DNA of 64,000 bases from Alkalidesulfovibrio alkalitolerans DSM 16529. Lineage in GTDB: Bacteria > Desulfobacterota > Desulfovibrionia > Desulfovibrionales > Desulfovibrionaceae. Numbering within the stretch: position 1 is the stretch's first letter; each line of letters opens with the position of its first letter. The position numbers and the translations under genes were made by a program. Shown one piece after another: positions 8,225 to 16,787 of the stretch. The stretch lies in the NCBI RefSeq assembly GCF_000422245.1, contig NZ_ATHI01000026.1, forward strand, positions 124,001-188,000, written 5' to 3'. The notes under the pieces were generated by a model that was not told where the DNA came from, ran no database searches, and saw nothing but the letters and a program-made list of their open reading frames with translations.

Positions 8225-9832
8225 ATGAGTCTGAAACCCGAAGAACTGCTCGCAAGCGTAGACTACGACAATCCACCCAAGACGGAGTGGATGGATACGC
8301 CCAACGACTTCAGCCCCGGGCGCTGGCCCTATCCGGCCAAGGTGGACCTGCACAAGGCCATGGGCTTCAAGCACGCCCACGAGTGGAGGCCCGACGAGGA
8401 AGACTGGCATCTGCCCGAGAACTGGAAGGACATCGTCCACCAGGGCTTCAAGGAGAGGCTGGACAAGTACCGCTCCTTCAAGGTCTTCATGGACATCTGC
8501 GTGCGCTGCGGCGCCTGCGCCGACAAGTGCCACTTCTACATCGGCGGCGGCGACCCCAAGAACATGCCCGTGCTGCGCGCCGAGCTGATGCGCTCGGTCT
8601 ACCGCAAGGACTTCACCATGGCGGGCAAGATCATGGGCAAGCTCGCGGGCGCGCGGGTCATGGAGGAGGACGTTCTCAAGGAGTGGTTCCTCTACTTCTA
8701 CCAGTGCACCGAGTGCCGCCGCTGCTCGCTGTTCTGCCCCTACGGCATCGACACCGCCGAGGTGACGATGATGGCCCGCGAATTGCTGCACGAGGTGGGC
8801 CTGGGCATCAACTGGATCATGGAGCCGGTGAGCAACTGTAACCGCACCGGCAACCACCTGGGCATCCAGCCGCACGCCTTCAAGGAAATCGTCGAGTTCA
8901 TGTGCGACGACATCGAGGAGTACACCGGCGTGCGGATCAACCCGCCGCTGAACGAGCCGGGCCACGAGGTCCTGTTCATCACTCCCTCGGGCGACGCCTT
9001 CGCCGACCCCGGCATCTACACCTTCATGGGCTACCTCCTGCTCTTCGAGGCCATCGGGCTGGACTACACCCTGTCCACCTACGCCTCCGAGGGCGGCAAC
9101 TTCGGCTTCTTCACCGGGGCCGACACCATGCAGAAGCTCAACGCCAAGATGTACGCCGAGGCCAAGCGCCTGGGCTCCAAGTGGATTTTAGGCGGCGAGT
9201 GCGGCCACATGTGGCGCGTGGTGAACCAGTACATGGACACCATGAACGGCTACCTGCAGGAAGGCTCGAATCTGACCACGCCGAGAAACCCCATCACCGG
9301 CACGGTCTTCGAGAACGCCCGGCAGACCAAGATGGTGCACATCGCCGAGTTCACCGCCGACCTCATCAAGCACGGCAAGCTCGATCTCTCGCCCGAACGC
9401 AACAACCACCTGCGCGTGACCTACCACGATTCCTGCAACCCTTCGCGTGGCATGGGTCTTCTGGATGAGCCGCGCTACGTCATCAAGAACGTCTGCAACA
9501 ACTACTTCGAGATGCCGCCCCAGACCACGCGCGAGCAGACCTTCTGCTGCGGCGCGGGTTCGGGCCTGAACACCGAGGAAATCATGGACATCCGGCTGCG
9601 CGGAGGCCTGCCGCGCGGCAACGCGCTGAAGTATGTGCAGGACAAGCACGACGTGAACATGATGGCCTGCATCTGCGCCCTGGACCGCGCCACCCTGATC
9701 CCGGTGGCCGACTACTGGGCGCCCGGCGTGGCCATCACGGGCGTGCACGAGATGGTGGGCAACGCCCTGAACGTCAAGGGCCAGAAGAAGCGCGAAGTGA
9801 ACCTTCGCGGCGAACCGCTCGAGGAGGTCTAA
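8225..9832 (+). CDS. dsrK: DsrK, HdrD-like iron-sulfur catalytic subunit
   Basis: 535 residues, cytoplasmic. Two ferredoxin-type clusters are visible, CVRCGACADKC from residue 92 and CTECRRCSLFC from about 161. The CCG-type cysteine-rich region near 399-445 has HDSCNPSRG and FCCGAGSG and is expected to bind the noncubane cluster of HdrB/HdrD proteins. DsrK is thought to reduce the DsrC trisulfide with electrons from DsrM. The ATG at 8225 has AAGGAG six bases upstream; the TTG two codons earlier does not fit that spacing. Confidence 0.96.
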   Translation: MSLKPEELLASVDYDNPPKTEWMDTPNDFSPGRWPYPAKVDLHKAMGFKHAHEWRPDEEDWHLPENWKDIVHQGFKERLDKYRSFKVFMDICVRCGACADKCHFYIGGGDPKNMPVLRAELMRSVYRKDFTMAGKIMGKLAGARVMEEDVLKEWFLYFYQCTECRRCSLFCPYGIDTAEVTMMARELLHEVGLGINWIMEPVSNCNRTGNHLGIQPHAFKEIVEFMCDDIEEYTGVRINPPLNEPGHEVLFITPSGDAFADPGIYTFMGYLLLFEAIGLDYTLSTYASEGGNFGFFTGADTMQKLNAKMYAEAKRLGSKWILGGECGHMWRVVNQYMDTMNGYLQEGSNLTTPRNPITGTVFENARQTKMVHIAEFTADLIKHGKLDLSPERNNHLRVTYHDSCNPSRGMGLLDEPRYVIKNVCNNYFEMPPQTTREQTFCCGAGSGLNTEEIMDIRLRGGLPRGNALKYVQDKHDVNMMACICALDRATLIPVADYWAPGVAITGVHEMVGNALNVKGQKKREVNLRGEPLEEV

Positions 9833-9835
9833 CCC

Positions 9836-10228
9836 ATGTACAACGGCGGAAAAATCCTCGCCGGGCTGATCGTCTTCCTGGCCCTGGTCACCTTCCCGTT
9901 CTGGAACAACTTCGGGGCCAAGACCTGGGAGCAGCCCGAGCTCGTCTATCCTCCCAAGGACGTCGCCACCCAGTGCATCGAGTCCAAGGAGTACATGCGC
10001 GAAAAGCACATGCAACTTCTCAACACGTGGCGCGACTCCGTGGTCCGCGATACAAACCGCATCTACGTGAGCAGCCTGGACCACAAGGAATACGACATGA
10101 GCCTGCAGAACACCTGCATGAAGTGTCACGACGACAAGGAAAAGTTCTGCGACCGGTGCCACACGACAGCGGCGGTGTCCCCCTACTGCTGGGACTGCCA
10201 CATCGCGCCGAAGCCCAAGGGGAACTAG
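9836..10228 (+). CDS. dsrJ: DsrJ, periplasmic triheme cytochrome c
   Basis: 130 residues. An N-terminal membrane anchor or uncleaved signal (about residues 7-25) is followed by three CXXCH haem sites: CMKCH (94-98), CDRCH (105-109) and CWDCH (118-122). Cys47 in the sequence ATQCIES is at the place where DsrJ proteins are known to have a cysteine that can act as an unusual haem ligand. It starts three bases after the dsrK stop. Confidence 0.95.
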   Translation: MYNGGKILAGLIVFLALVTFPFWNNFGAKTWEQPELVYPPKDVATQCIESKEYMREKHMQLLNTWRDSVVRDTNRIYVSSLDHKEYDMSLQNTCMKCHDDKEKFCDRCHTTAAVSPYCWDCHIAPKPKGN

Positions 10229-10230
10229 TC

Positions 10231-11010
10231 ATGAACGAGACGAGACGCACCTTCCTCAAGTACGCAGGTCTGTCCCTGGCCGGGCTGGCCGCATTGCCCG
10301 CGGCTAACGCGGCCGCGGCCTACATCCCGCACACCGTGCACGAGAAGCCCAACCCCGACGCGCTCAAGGCCAAACGCTGGGGCATGGTCATCGACACTCG
10401 CAGGCTCAACACCGAGGCCGACTTCAAGCCGCTCATCGACGCCTGCCACAAGACCCACAACGTGCCCACCATCGAGGGGCCGCAGGAGGTCAAGTGGCTG
10501 TGGACCGACGACATGCACGCGGTCTTCCCCGAGCAGCACGGCGAGTTCCAGCACAAGGAGATCGAGCACAAGAACTTCCTGCTCCTGTGCAACCACTGCT
10601 ACAACCCGCCCTGCGTGCGGGTCTGCCCCACCAAGGCGACCTTCAAGCTGAAGAGCGGCATCACCATGATGGACATGCACCGCTGCATCGGCTGCCGCTA
10701 CTGCATGGCCGCCTGTCCCTACGGCGCGCGGTCCTTCAACTTCAAGGACCCCATGCCGCTGATTCCCGAAGAGGATCTGAACCCCGCCTATCCCGCCAGG
10801 ACGCGCGGCGTGGTGGAGAAGTGCACCTTCTGCAACGACCGGCTGGAAAAGGGCATGCTGCCCGCCTGCGTGGAGGCCTCCAACGGGGCGCTGCTTTTCG
10901 GCGACCTGAGCGACCCCTCGTCGCCGGTGCGCAAGGCGCTCAAGGAGAACTACTCCATCGTCCGCAAACCGAACCTGGGCACGCAGCCCAGCGTCTATTA
11001 CATCATCTAG
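10231..11010 (+). CDS. dsrO: DsrO, periplasmic ferredoxin-like subunit with Tat signal
   Basis: 259 residues. The twin-arginine signal (RRTFLKYAGLSLAGLAALPA) shows export of a folded iron-sulfur protein. Several [4Fe-4S] clusters are indicated by CNHCYNPPCVRVC from residue 120, CIGCRYCMAAC, and CTFCNDRLEKGMLPAC. It transfers electrons between DsrP/menaquinol and the DsrJ haems on the periplasmic face. The start codon comes two bases after the dsrJ stop. Confidence 0.95.
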   Translation: MNETRRTFLKYAGLSLAGLAALPAANAAAAYIPHTVHEKPNPDALKAKRWGMVIDTRRLNTEADFKPLIDACHKTHNVPTIEGPQEVKWLWTDDMHAVFPEQHGEFQHKEIEHKNFLLLCNHCYNPPCVRVCPTKATFKLKSGITMMDMHRCIGCRYCMAACPYGARSFNFKDPMPLIPEEDLNPAYPARTRGVVEKCTFCNDRLEKGMLPACVEASNGALLFGDLSDPSSPVRKALKENYSIVRKPNLGTQPSVYYII

Positions 11011-11019
11011 GAGGGCGCC

Positions 11020-12171
11020 ATGCTTGAGACCGCGCTGAAAGGCAACTCCCGCTACTGGGGCTGGATCGCCCTCCTGCTGATCATCATGGGTGTCGGCGGA
11101 GCGACCTGGGTCTGGCAGCTTCAGGAGGGCCTGACCATCACCGGCCTGTCCCGCGACGTATCCTGGGGTTTCTATGTGGCCCAGCTGACCTACATGGTCG
11201 GCGTGGCCGCGGCCGCCGTGATGCTCGTGCTTCCGTACTATTTCCACCACTACAAAGAATTCAAGAACATGATCATCCTGGCCGAATTCCAGGCCGTGGG
11301 CGCGATCATCATCTGCATGGGCTCCATCGTGGTCGACCTCGGTCAGCCGCAGCGCATGCTGAACGTGATCCTGCATCCCACGCCGAACTCGGTCCTGTTC
11401 TGGGACATGGTGGTGCTCAACGGCTACCTGTTCCTGAACCTGCTCATCGGCTGGGTTACCCTGATGCACCAGCGCAACAACATGCTGCCGCCCAAGTGGG
11501 TCAAGCCCCTGGTCTACCTGTCCATCGTCTGGGCCGTCTCGATCCACACCGTGACAGCCTTCCTCTACCAGGGCCTGCCCGGCCGCCATCTGTGGTTCAC
11601 GGCCATCCTGGCGCCGCGCTTCCTGGCCTCGGCCTTCTGCGCCGGTCCCGCCATCCTGCTGCTGGTGGCCATGGTCGTGGAGAAGGTGTCGAACTTCCGC
11701 GTGGGCGAAGAGGCCAAGAAGGCCATGGCCAAGATCATCGTCTACGCCATGTGCATCAACATCTTCCTCTTCCTGTGCGAAGTCTTCACGGCCTTCTACT
11801 CCGGCGTGCCCGGCCACAAGCATCCCATCGAGTTCCTGTTCGGCGCCTGGAACGCCAACTACGTGAGCGTGATGATGTGGATCGCCACGCTGCTGGCGGC
11901 CTTCTCGCTGATCTGCCTCATTCCGCCCAAGCTGCGTGAGAACCAGAAACTGCTGCCCTGGGCGCTGATCGCGCTGGTCATCGCCACCTACATCGACAAG
12001 GGCATCGGCCTGCTCGTGGGCGGCTTCACGCCGAACCCGTTCGAGGGCTTCTCGTTCTACGCCCCGACCATGCCCGAGATCATGATCACCGCCGCCGTGT
12101 ACGCGGCCGGCGCGTTCGTCGTGACCATCCTCTACAAGGTCGCCCTGGCGGTGAAGGCCGAAACGGCCTGA
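11020..12171 (+). CDS. dsrP: DsrP, NrfD-type membrane quinone subunit
   Basis: 383 residues with about ten hydrophobic segments, a polytopic NrfD/PsrC-family protein. It anchors DsrO and handles menaquinol at the periplasmic side. Start ATG at 11020 with a GGAGGG site nine bases upstream. Last gene of the operon; two strong hairpins follow. Confidence 0.95.
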   Translation: MLETALKGNSRYWGWIALLLIIMGVGGATWVWQLQEGLTITGLSRDVSWGFYVAQLTYMVGVAAAAVMLVLPYYFHHYKEFKNMIILAEFQAVGAIIICMGSIVVDLGQPQRMLNVILHPTPNSVLFWDMVVLNGYLFLNLLIGWVTLMHQRNNMLPPKWVKPLVYLSIVWAVSIHTVTAFLYQGLPGRHLWFTAILAPRFLASAFCAGPAILLLVAMVVEKVSNFRVGEEAKKAMAKIIVYAMCINIFLFLCEVFTAFYSGVPGHKHPIEFLFGAWNANYVSVMMWIATLLAAFSLICLIPPKLRENQKLLPWALIALVIATYIDKGIGLLVGGFTPNPFEGFSFYAPTMPEIMITAAVYAAGAFVVTILYKVALAVKAETA

Positions 12172-12188
12172 CGCCTGCGCGACGTGCG

Positions 12189-12226
12189 TCGATCCGGCCC
12201 GTCCCTTCAGGGGCGGGCCGGATCGA
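12189..12226 (+). terminator. Hairpin after dsrP
   Basis: Perfect 13 bp stem TCGATCCGGCCCG (12189-12201) with CGGGCCGGATCGA (12214-12226). The loop itself pairs CCC with GGG around TTCA. No T run follows, so it may protect the mRNA 3' end or work together with the next hairpin. Confidence 0.65.
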
Positions 12227-12266
12227 TGCCCCAGGCGGGACGCTCTGTGCATCCCGCACCGCAGTG

Positions 12267-12308
12267 AAAAATCCCAGGTCGTCCGGCATGGACGGCCTGG
12301 GATTTTTT
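12267..12308. terminator. Strong intrinsic terminator of the dsrMKJOP operon
   Basis: AAAAATCCCAGG (12267-12278) pairs perfectly with CCTGGGATTTTT (12296-12307), followed by one more T. The A tract and T tract on the two sides allow termination in both directions. Confidence 0.88.
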
Positions 12309-12505
12309 CGTGCTCGGAAGCGCCCAGCGGGTGCCGGGATGGCAGGATGGCGTCGGCCCCTTGCCGTATGTGCCGAAAGCTGGTGAACGGCAACGCGGGG
12401 CGAATCTGTCCGGCCTGATCGGCGGAGTGCTTTGCAAGGCGACGTTCCCATGCTAGGGGAGAGCGGCCGGACAAGGATTCCGGACGAGACGAGCGAGGAG
12501 CGACG

Positions 12506-13879
12506 ATGAACGACACGACCTGCGCACTGGTCCTGGCCGCGGGCAAGGGCACCAGGATGCACGCGGGCGCGATGCCCAAGGTCATGATGCGCATTCTGAA
12601 CGAGCCCATGCTGTGGTACGTGCACCGGGCCCTGACGCCGGTCTTCGGTGAGCGGCTGTTTACGGTGGTAGGGCACGGCGCCGAGCACGTGACCAAGGCC
12701 TTTCCCGAGCACTCGGACAATTTCGTGGCGCAAGAGGAGCAGCTCGGCACCGGCCACGCCTTGCAGGTGGCTTGGCCGCGACTCAAAGCCGCGGGGTTTC
12801 GCTATCTGGTGGTCGTCAACGGCGACACGCCGCTTCTGAAGCCTCAGACGTTGACACGACTCCTGGACGAGGCCCGGCGCGAGAAGGCGGCCCTGGCCTT
12901 CCTCTCCATCGAGGCCCCGGAGCCCAACTCCTTCGGCCGCGTGCTGCGCGACGAGGATGGGCGCGTGGTCTCGATCATCGAGGCCAAGGATTACGATCCC
13001 GCCAAGCACGGGCCCGCTCCCACGGAGGTCAACGCCGGGCTCTATTTCCTTGACATGAAATTCGTGGAGCCGTTGCTCGGCTGGCTCTCCAACCGCAACG
13101 CGGCCCGTGAATACTACATCACGGACCTCGTGGAACTGGCCATCGCCGACAAGAACACCGTTTTGGCCGTGAACTGCGGCCAGGATCTTTCGCTTTTGGG
13201 CATCAACACTCCGTTCGAGTTGGCCGAGGCCGAGGAGCGGTTGAATGCGGACATCGTGCGCGAGCATCTGAACCACGGCGTACGCATGCACAATCCAACG
13301 GCCTGCCGCATTGGCCCGCGCGTGACCATCAAGCCGGGCGCGCGCATCACCGGCCCCTGCGAGATCATGGGCGACGCAGTGGTGGCCGAGGGCGCGCAGG
13401 TGGACGCCTTCACTGTCATCACCGAGTCGTGGATCTCGGAGGGAGCGCGGATACGGCAATTCTCGCACCTGGAAGGCGCGGAGGTCGGCCCCGAGGCCGT
13501 GGTCGGCCCTTACGCGCGTCTGCGGCCCGGCGCGATCCTCGAACGGGAGTCCAAGGTCGGCAACTTCGTGGAGATGAAGAAGGCAGTGCTCGGACGCGGC
13601 TCCAAGGCAAGCCACCTGACCTACCTCGGCGACGCCACAGTGGGCGAGGGGGTGAACATCGGCGCGGGCACCATCACCTGCAACTACGACGGCGTGAAGA
13701 AACACGCCACGGTCATCGAGGATGGGGCGTTCATCGGCAGCAACACGGCCCTGGTTGCCCCGGTGACCGTGGGCGCGGGCGCGCTCGTCGGCGCGGGCTC
13801 GACCATCACCAGGGATGTCGCGCCGGGACATCTGGCCGTGAGCCGGGCCGAACAACGACAATTGAAGCGGCGCAAATAA
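12506..13879 (+). CDS. glmU: Bifunctional UDP-GlcNAc pyrophosphorylase / GlcN-1-P acetyltransferase
   Basis: 457 residues, normal GlmU length. The N-terminal uridylyltransferase has the signature LVLAAGKGTRMHAGAMPK, and the C-terminal left-handed beta-helix (from about residue 250) has hexapeptide repeats and YLGDATVGEGVNIGAGTITC. It makes UDP-GlcNAc for peptidoglycan and lipopolysaccharide. Start ATG 12506 with GAGGAG upstream. Stands alone after the dsr terminators; the cell-division small genes follow. Confidence 0.96.
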   Translation: MNDTTCALVLAAGKGTRMHAGAMPKVMMRILNEPMLWYVHRALTPVFGERLFTVVGHGAEHVTKAFPEHSDNFVAQEEQLGTGHALQVAWPRLKAAGFRYLVVVNGDTPLLKPQTLTRLLDEARREKAALAFLSIEAPEPNSFGRVLRDEDGRVVSIIEAKDYDPAKHGPAPTEVNAGLYFLDMKFVEPLLGWLSNRNAAREYYITDLVELAIADKNTVLAVNCGQDLSLLGINTPFELAEAEERLNADIVREHLNHGVRMHNPTACRIGPRVTIKPGARITGPCEIMGDAVVAEGAQVDAFTVITESWISEGARIRQFSHLEGAEVGPEAVVGPYARLRPGAILERESKVGNFVEMKKAVLGRGSKASHLTYLGDATVGEGVNIGAGTITCNYDGVKKHATVIEDGAFIGSNTALVAPVTVGAGALVGAGSTITRDVAPGHLAVSRAEQRQLKRRK

Positions 13880-13920
13880 TCCGGCTTGATTTCGCGCCGG
13901 GGGAGACTTAGAATTTCGCT

Positions 13921-14097
13921 ATGGAAATACTTGAACAGCTCGAACAGCGCATGACGGCGCTTTTGAACAGAATCAAGGAACTTGAGGAGGAGAATTCCCT
14001 CCTCAGGTCGGAGTTGGAGGAGGCCCGGCGGAACAGGGACGCGGTGATGAACCGTATCGACGGCCTGTTGCGGAAGGTTCAGGGAGCGCTGGACTAA
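13921..14097 (+). CDS. Small coiled-coil protein, ZapB-like
   Basis: 58 residues, MEILEQLEQRM to KVQGALD, almost entirely heptad-like with Leu/Ile at regular spacing (LNRIKELEEENSLLRSELEE). Small coiled coils of this type directly before zapA are annotated as cell division protein ZapB in related genomes. It lies 41 bases after glmU and 12 before zapA. The ribosome site is weak (GGGGGAG about 16 bases upstream). ZapB function, bridging ZapA-FtsZ, is inferred from position and coiled-coil form. Confidence 0.75.
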   Translation: MEILEQLEQRMTALLNRIKELEEENSLLRSELEEARRNRDAVMNRIDGLLRKVQGALD

Positions 14098-14109
14098 CGT
14101 GGGAGGCCC

Positions 14110-14361
14110 ATGCCTCAGTACACGCTGAACGTTCTCGGACTGGAGATCCGTTTCAAGACCGACGCGGACGAGGGCCGTGTGGACGCGGCCAAAGCCCTCG
14201 TGGAGGACTTGTTCAACCAGATCAGTCAGGGCGGGAAGAACATAAACAAGGAGATCCTGCTGACGGTTTTGGCCTTGAGTTTGGCCGACGATGTGCTGCA
14301 GGCAAAAAGCGAACTGCGGTCCATCGAGTCGAAATTGGGCTCGCTTTTGAAGATAGATTGA
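14110..14361 (+). CDS. zapA: Cell division protein ZapA
   Basis: 83 residues. Matches the short ZapA family: an N-terminal beta segment (YTLNVLGLEIRFKTDADE), then helices ending in a coiled coil (ADDVLQAKSELRSIESKLGSLL). ZapA cross-links FtsZ filaments. GGGAGG lies just upstream. As in many bacteria, it is immediately upstream of the 6S RNA. Confidence 0.9.
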   Translation: MPQYTLNVLGLEIRFKTDADEGRVDAAKALVEDLFNQISQGGKNINKEILLTVLALSLADDVLQAKSELRSIESKLGSLLKID

Positions 14362-14387
14362 GACGAGTGCAACGCGGCGACGCGATA

Positions 14388-14568
14388 TTTTCCCTGGGTG
14401 GCGCGTGATCGCCACTGGAATTGCTGAGCCAATGACCATCGATTGCGGTGCAGCTTCCAGCGCCGCCCGTGCGCAGGCCCGCCTTGCGGGAAGCCTGACG
14501 GCGGCACAGCCGCGCCCCCTCTGAACGTAGGTTCAGAATACGTGGCGACACGGCTATCCGGGGTACTT
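14388..14568 (+). ncRNA. ssrS: 6S RNA
   Basis: The zapA-rny gap holds a ~180 base structure of 6S type. The closing stem pairs CCCTGGGTGG (14392-14401) with CTATCCGGGG (14554-14563), all Watson-Crick or G-U. Near the 3' side, CTGAAC and GTTCAG (14521-14536) form the small hairpin found in E. coli 6S RNA at the same relative place. Location after zapA and length also fit. 6S RNA sequesters the sigma-70 holoenzyme and regulates it in stationary phase. Exact ends are approximate. Confidence 0.8.
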
Positions 14569-14838
14569 TCGACGCAGCCACACGACTGCGGCGCACCCAC
14601 CGCGCTTCTCGTCGTCTCCATCCCAACGAAACGCCCATGTCGGCGAACAGTCGGGCGCGCACGCGCCCACCGGCAGCACGATCATCCTTGCCCCCGGCCC
14701 TTGGCGGGCCGCGCGGACGCGGATTTTTCCGCGCCCAAACGGGGGGAACGCTCTCCAGCGCCTTGACGCACACGGGCCGCGATGGCCCACAGCCCACATC
14801 AGGCGGGGCGAACGCCTGAGAAAATAAAGGAGAGCACC
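14569..14838 (+). other. Gap between 6S RNA and rny
   Basis: 270 bases with no convincing gene. A short hairpin CGCGGA/TCCGCG with a T-rich loop lies at 14718-14733. AAAGGAG just before 14839 is the rny ribosome site. No clear promoter was seen. Confidence 0.4.
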
Positions 14839-16398
14839 ATGGACGCAACCATTGTCATCGTACTCGCCGTCGGCCTCGTCGGCGGAGCCGCGGCAGGCTA
14901 CGTTCTGCATCGGATCATTGAGGCCAAGCGTCTTGCCGAGGCCAAGGATCTGGCCCAGCGCATCCTCGAAGAAGCGCGCAAGGAAGCCCAAGTCACCAAG
15001 GAAGACGTGCTCGTTCAGGGTCAAAAGGAGCTTTTGCAGGAGAAGAAAGAGCAAGAGCGCGAAATCAAGGAGCGCGAGAACGCCCTCAAAGCCAAGGAGC
15101 AAAAGCTCATGGCCAAGGAGGAGCGCCTGGAGGCCAAGCTTGAGACCGCGACCCAGAAGGAGGCCAGCGTTATCGAGCTCGAAAAGAGACTGGCCCGCCA
15201 AGAGCGTGAACTCGACGACCGCGAGGTGACCTTGGCCAGACGCGAGGAGGAGCACGAGCACCGCCTCGAAGAGGTCGCCGGTCTAACCGCCGAGGAGGCC
15301 CGCCAGCGTCTGATGCAGGAGATTGAGTCGCGCACCCGTCACGAGGCCGCCAAGATGATCCGGGCTATCGAGATGGAGGCCAAGGAGGTCGGCGACAAGA
15401 AGGCCAAGGAGGTCATCGCCCTGGCCATCAACCGCTATGCGGGCGATTTCGTGGCCGAGCAGACCGTGACCGCCGTGACCCTGCCTTCCGAGGAGATGAA
15501 GGGGCGCATCATCGGCCGCGAGGGCCGCAACATCCGCGCCCTGGAGGCCGCCACCGGCGTGGACCTGATCATCGACGACACCCCCGAGACCGTGATTCTT
15601 TCCGCCTACTCGCCGCTGCGCCGCGAGATCGCCAAGCAGTCTCTGGAGCGCCTCATCACCGACGGCCGCATCCACCCGGCGCGCATCGAGGATATCGTGG
15701 CCAAGGTCGAGAAGGAGATGGAAGTCAAGCTGCGTCAGATCGGCGAGCAGGCCACCTTCGACGTGGGCGTGCACGGCATCCATCCCGACCTCGTGCGGCT
15801 GCTCGGACAACTGCAATACCGCACCAGTTACTCGCAAAACGTCCTGCAGCACTCCATCGAGGTTGCCTTTCTGTGTGGCGTCATGGCCGCCGAGCTCGGC
15901 CTGGACGAGAAGCGGGCCAAGCGCGCTGGTCTTCTGCACGATATCGGCAAGGCCGTGGACCACGAGATCGAGGGGCCGCATGCGGTCATCGGCGCGGATT
16001 TGGCCAAGAAGTACAGCGAGCACCGCGATATAGTGAATGCCATCGCCGCACACCACGAGGACCAGGCCCCGGAGACCATCATGGCCATTCTGGTGCAGGC
16101 CGCGGACGCACTTTCCGGCGCACGGCCCGGCGCGCGCAAGGAGCTTTTGCAGAACTACGTGAAACGGCTGGAGGATCTGGAGAACATCGCCAAGGATTTC
16201 GAGGGGGTCTCCAAGGCCTACGCCATTCAGGCGGGCCGCGAGATTCGGGTCATGGTCGAGCCCGACCGCGTTTCGGACGACCGCACGTACATGTTGTGCA
16301 AGGACATCGCCAAGCAGATCGAGGACAACCTGACCTACCCCGGACAGATCAAGGTCACGGTCATCCGCGAGAAGCGCGCCTCGGAATACGCCAAGTAG
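14839..16398 (+). CDS. rny: Ribonuclease Y
   Basis: 519 residues, the usual RNase Y length. Order: N-terminal membrane anchor (about 4-24), long charged coiled coil (~30-195), KH RNA-binding domain with [19 protein letters not shown], and the HD phosphohydrolase domain with [10 protein letters not shown] and [10 protein letters not shown]. It is an endoribonuclease starting mRNA decay at the membrane. The ATG at 14839 has AAAGGAG eight bases upstream; a longer in-frame reading from 14782 would put non-family residues before the membrane anchor. Confidence 0.96.
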   Translation: MDATIVIVLAVGLVGGAAAGYVLHRIIEAKRLAEAKDLAQRILEEARKEAQVTKEDVLVQGQKELLQEKKEQEREIKERENALKAKEQKLMAKEERLEAKLETATQKEASVIELEKRLARQERELDDREVTLARREEEHEHRLEEVAGLTAEEARQRLMQEIESRTRHEAAKMIRAIEMEAKEVGDKKAKEVIALAINRYAGDFVAEQTVTAVTLPSEEMKGRIIGREGRNIRALEAATGVDLIIDDTPETVILSAYSPLRREIAKQSLERLITDGRIHPARIEDIVAKVEKEMEVKLRQIGEQATFDVGVHGIHPDLVRLLGQLQYRTSYSQNVLQHSIEVAFLCGVMAAELGLDEKRAKRAGLLHDIGKAVDHEIEGPHAVIGADLAKKYSEHRDIVNAIAAHHEDQAPETIMAILVQAADALSGARPGARKELLQNYVKRLEDLENIAKDFEGVSKAYAIQAGREIRVMVEPDRVSDDRTYMLCKDIAKQIEDNLTYPGQIKVTVIREKRASEYAK

Positions 16399-16523
16399 CA
16401 GGCCGTCCCAAAAACACCGTCTGCTGCGTTGCCGCGAAAGCGCCGATCCCTCGCGTATTCTTTGATACGCGTCGGGCCCGGCGCTTTCTTGCGCCTTGCA
16501 TCCGGCACTTTTGGAACGGCCTG
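16399..16523. repeat. Dispersed hairpin element, copy 3
   Basis: 125 bp, starting right after the rny stop. It shares the centre GCGTAT-N6-ATACGC, the arm AAAGCGCCG/CGGCGCTTT and the GGCGCTTTCTTGCGCCTTGCA block with copy 1, and has outer ends CAGGCCGT and ACGGCCTG. Like copy 1, it lies immediately downstream of a coding sequence. Confidence 0.8.
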
Positions 16524-16787
16524 CGCAGATAAATTTTCAAGAGTAGGCTCAACGGCCCTGGACCCCGCGATTCGCTTCGAAGCCACTTTGGCCGAGCCGA
16601 CTTGGGTGCGGCGTCAAAAACCGAGAGGACAAGGCGCGAGAACCGGACAAACCCTCGCCCGCCAGCCCATGTCCGCAATGGATCGCCGGGCCTCTTGCCG
16701 GGAGGCGGGCCTTCGGATAGATGATCCGGCCTCCGCGAAGGAATCGAACGTATCAAGAGGGCGAGCGGAGCGCCGCGAGGTGGATTC
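16524..16787. other. Non-coding stretch with second copy of the 45 bp companion sequence
   Basis: Bases 16558-16602 repeat 5369-5413 with one mismatch (CTGGACCCCGCGATTCGC start, GCCGAGCCGAC end). The remainder up to the sulfatase start shows no gene. GAGGTGG at about 16775-16781 is a possible ribosome site for the next gene. Confidence 0.5.
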
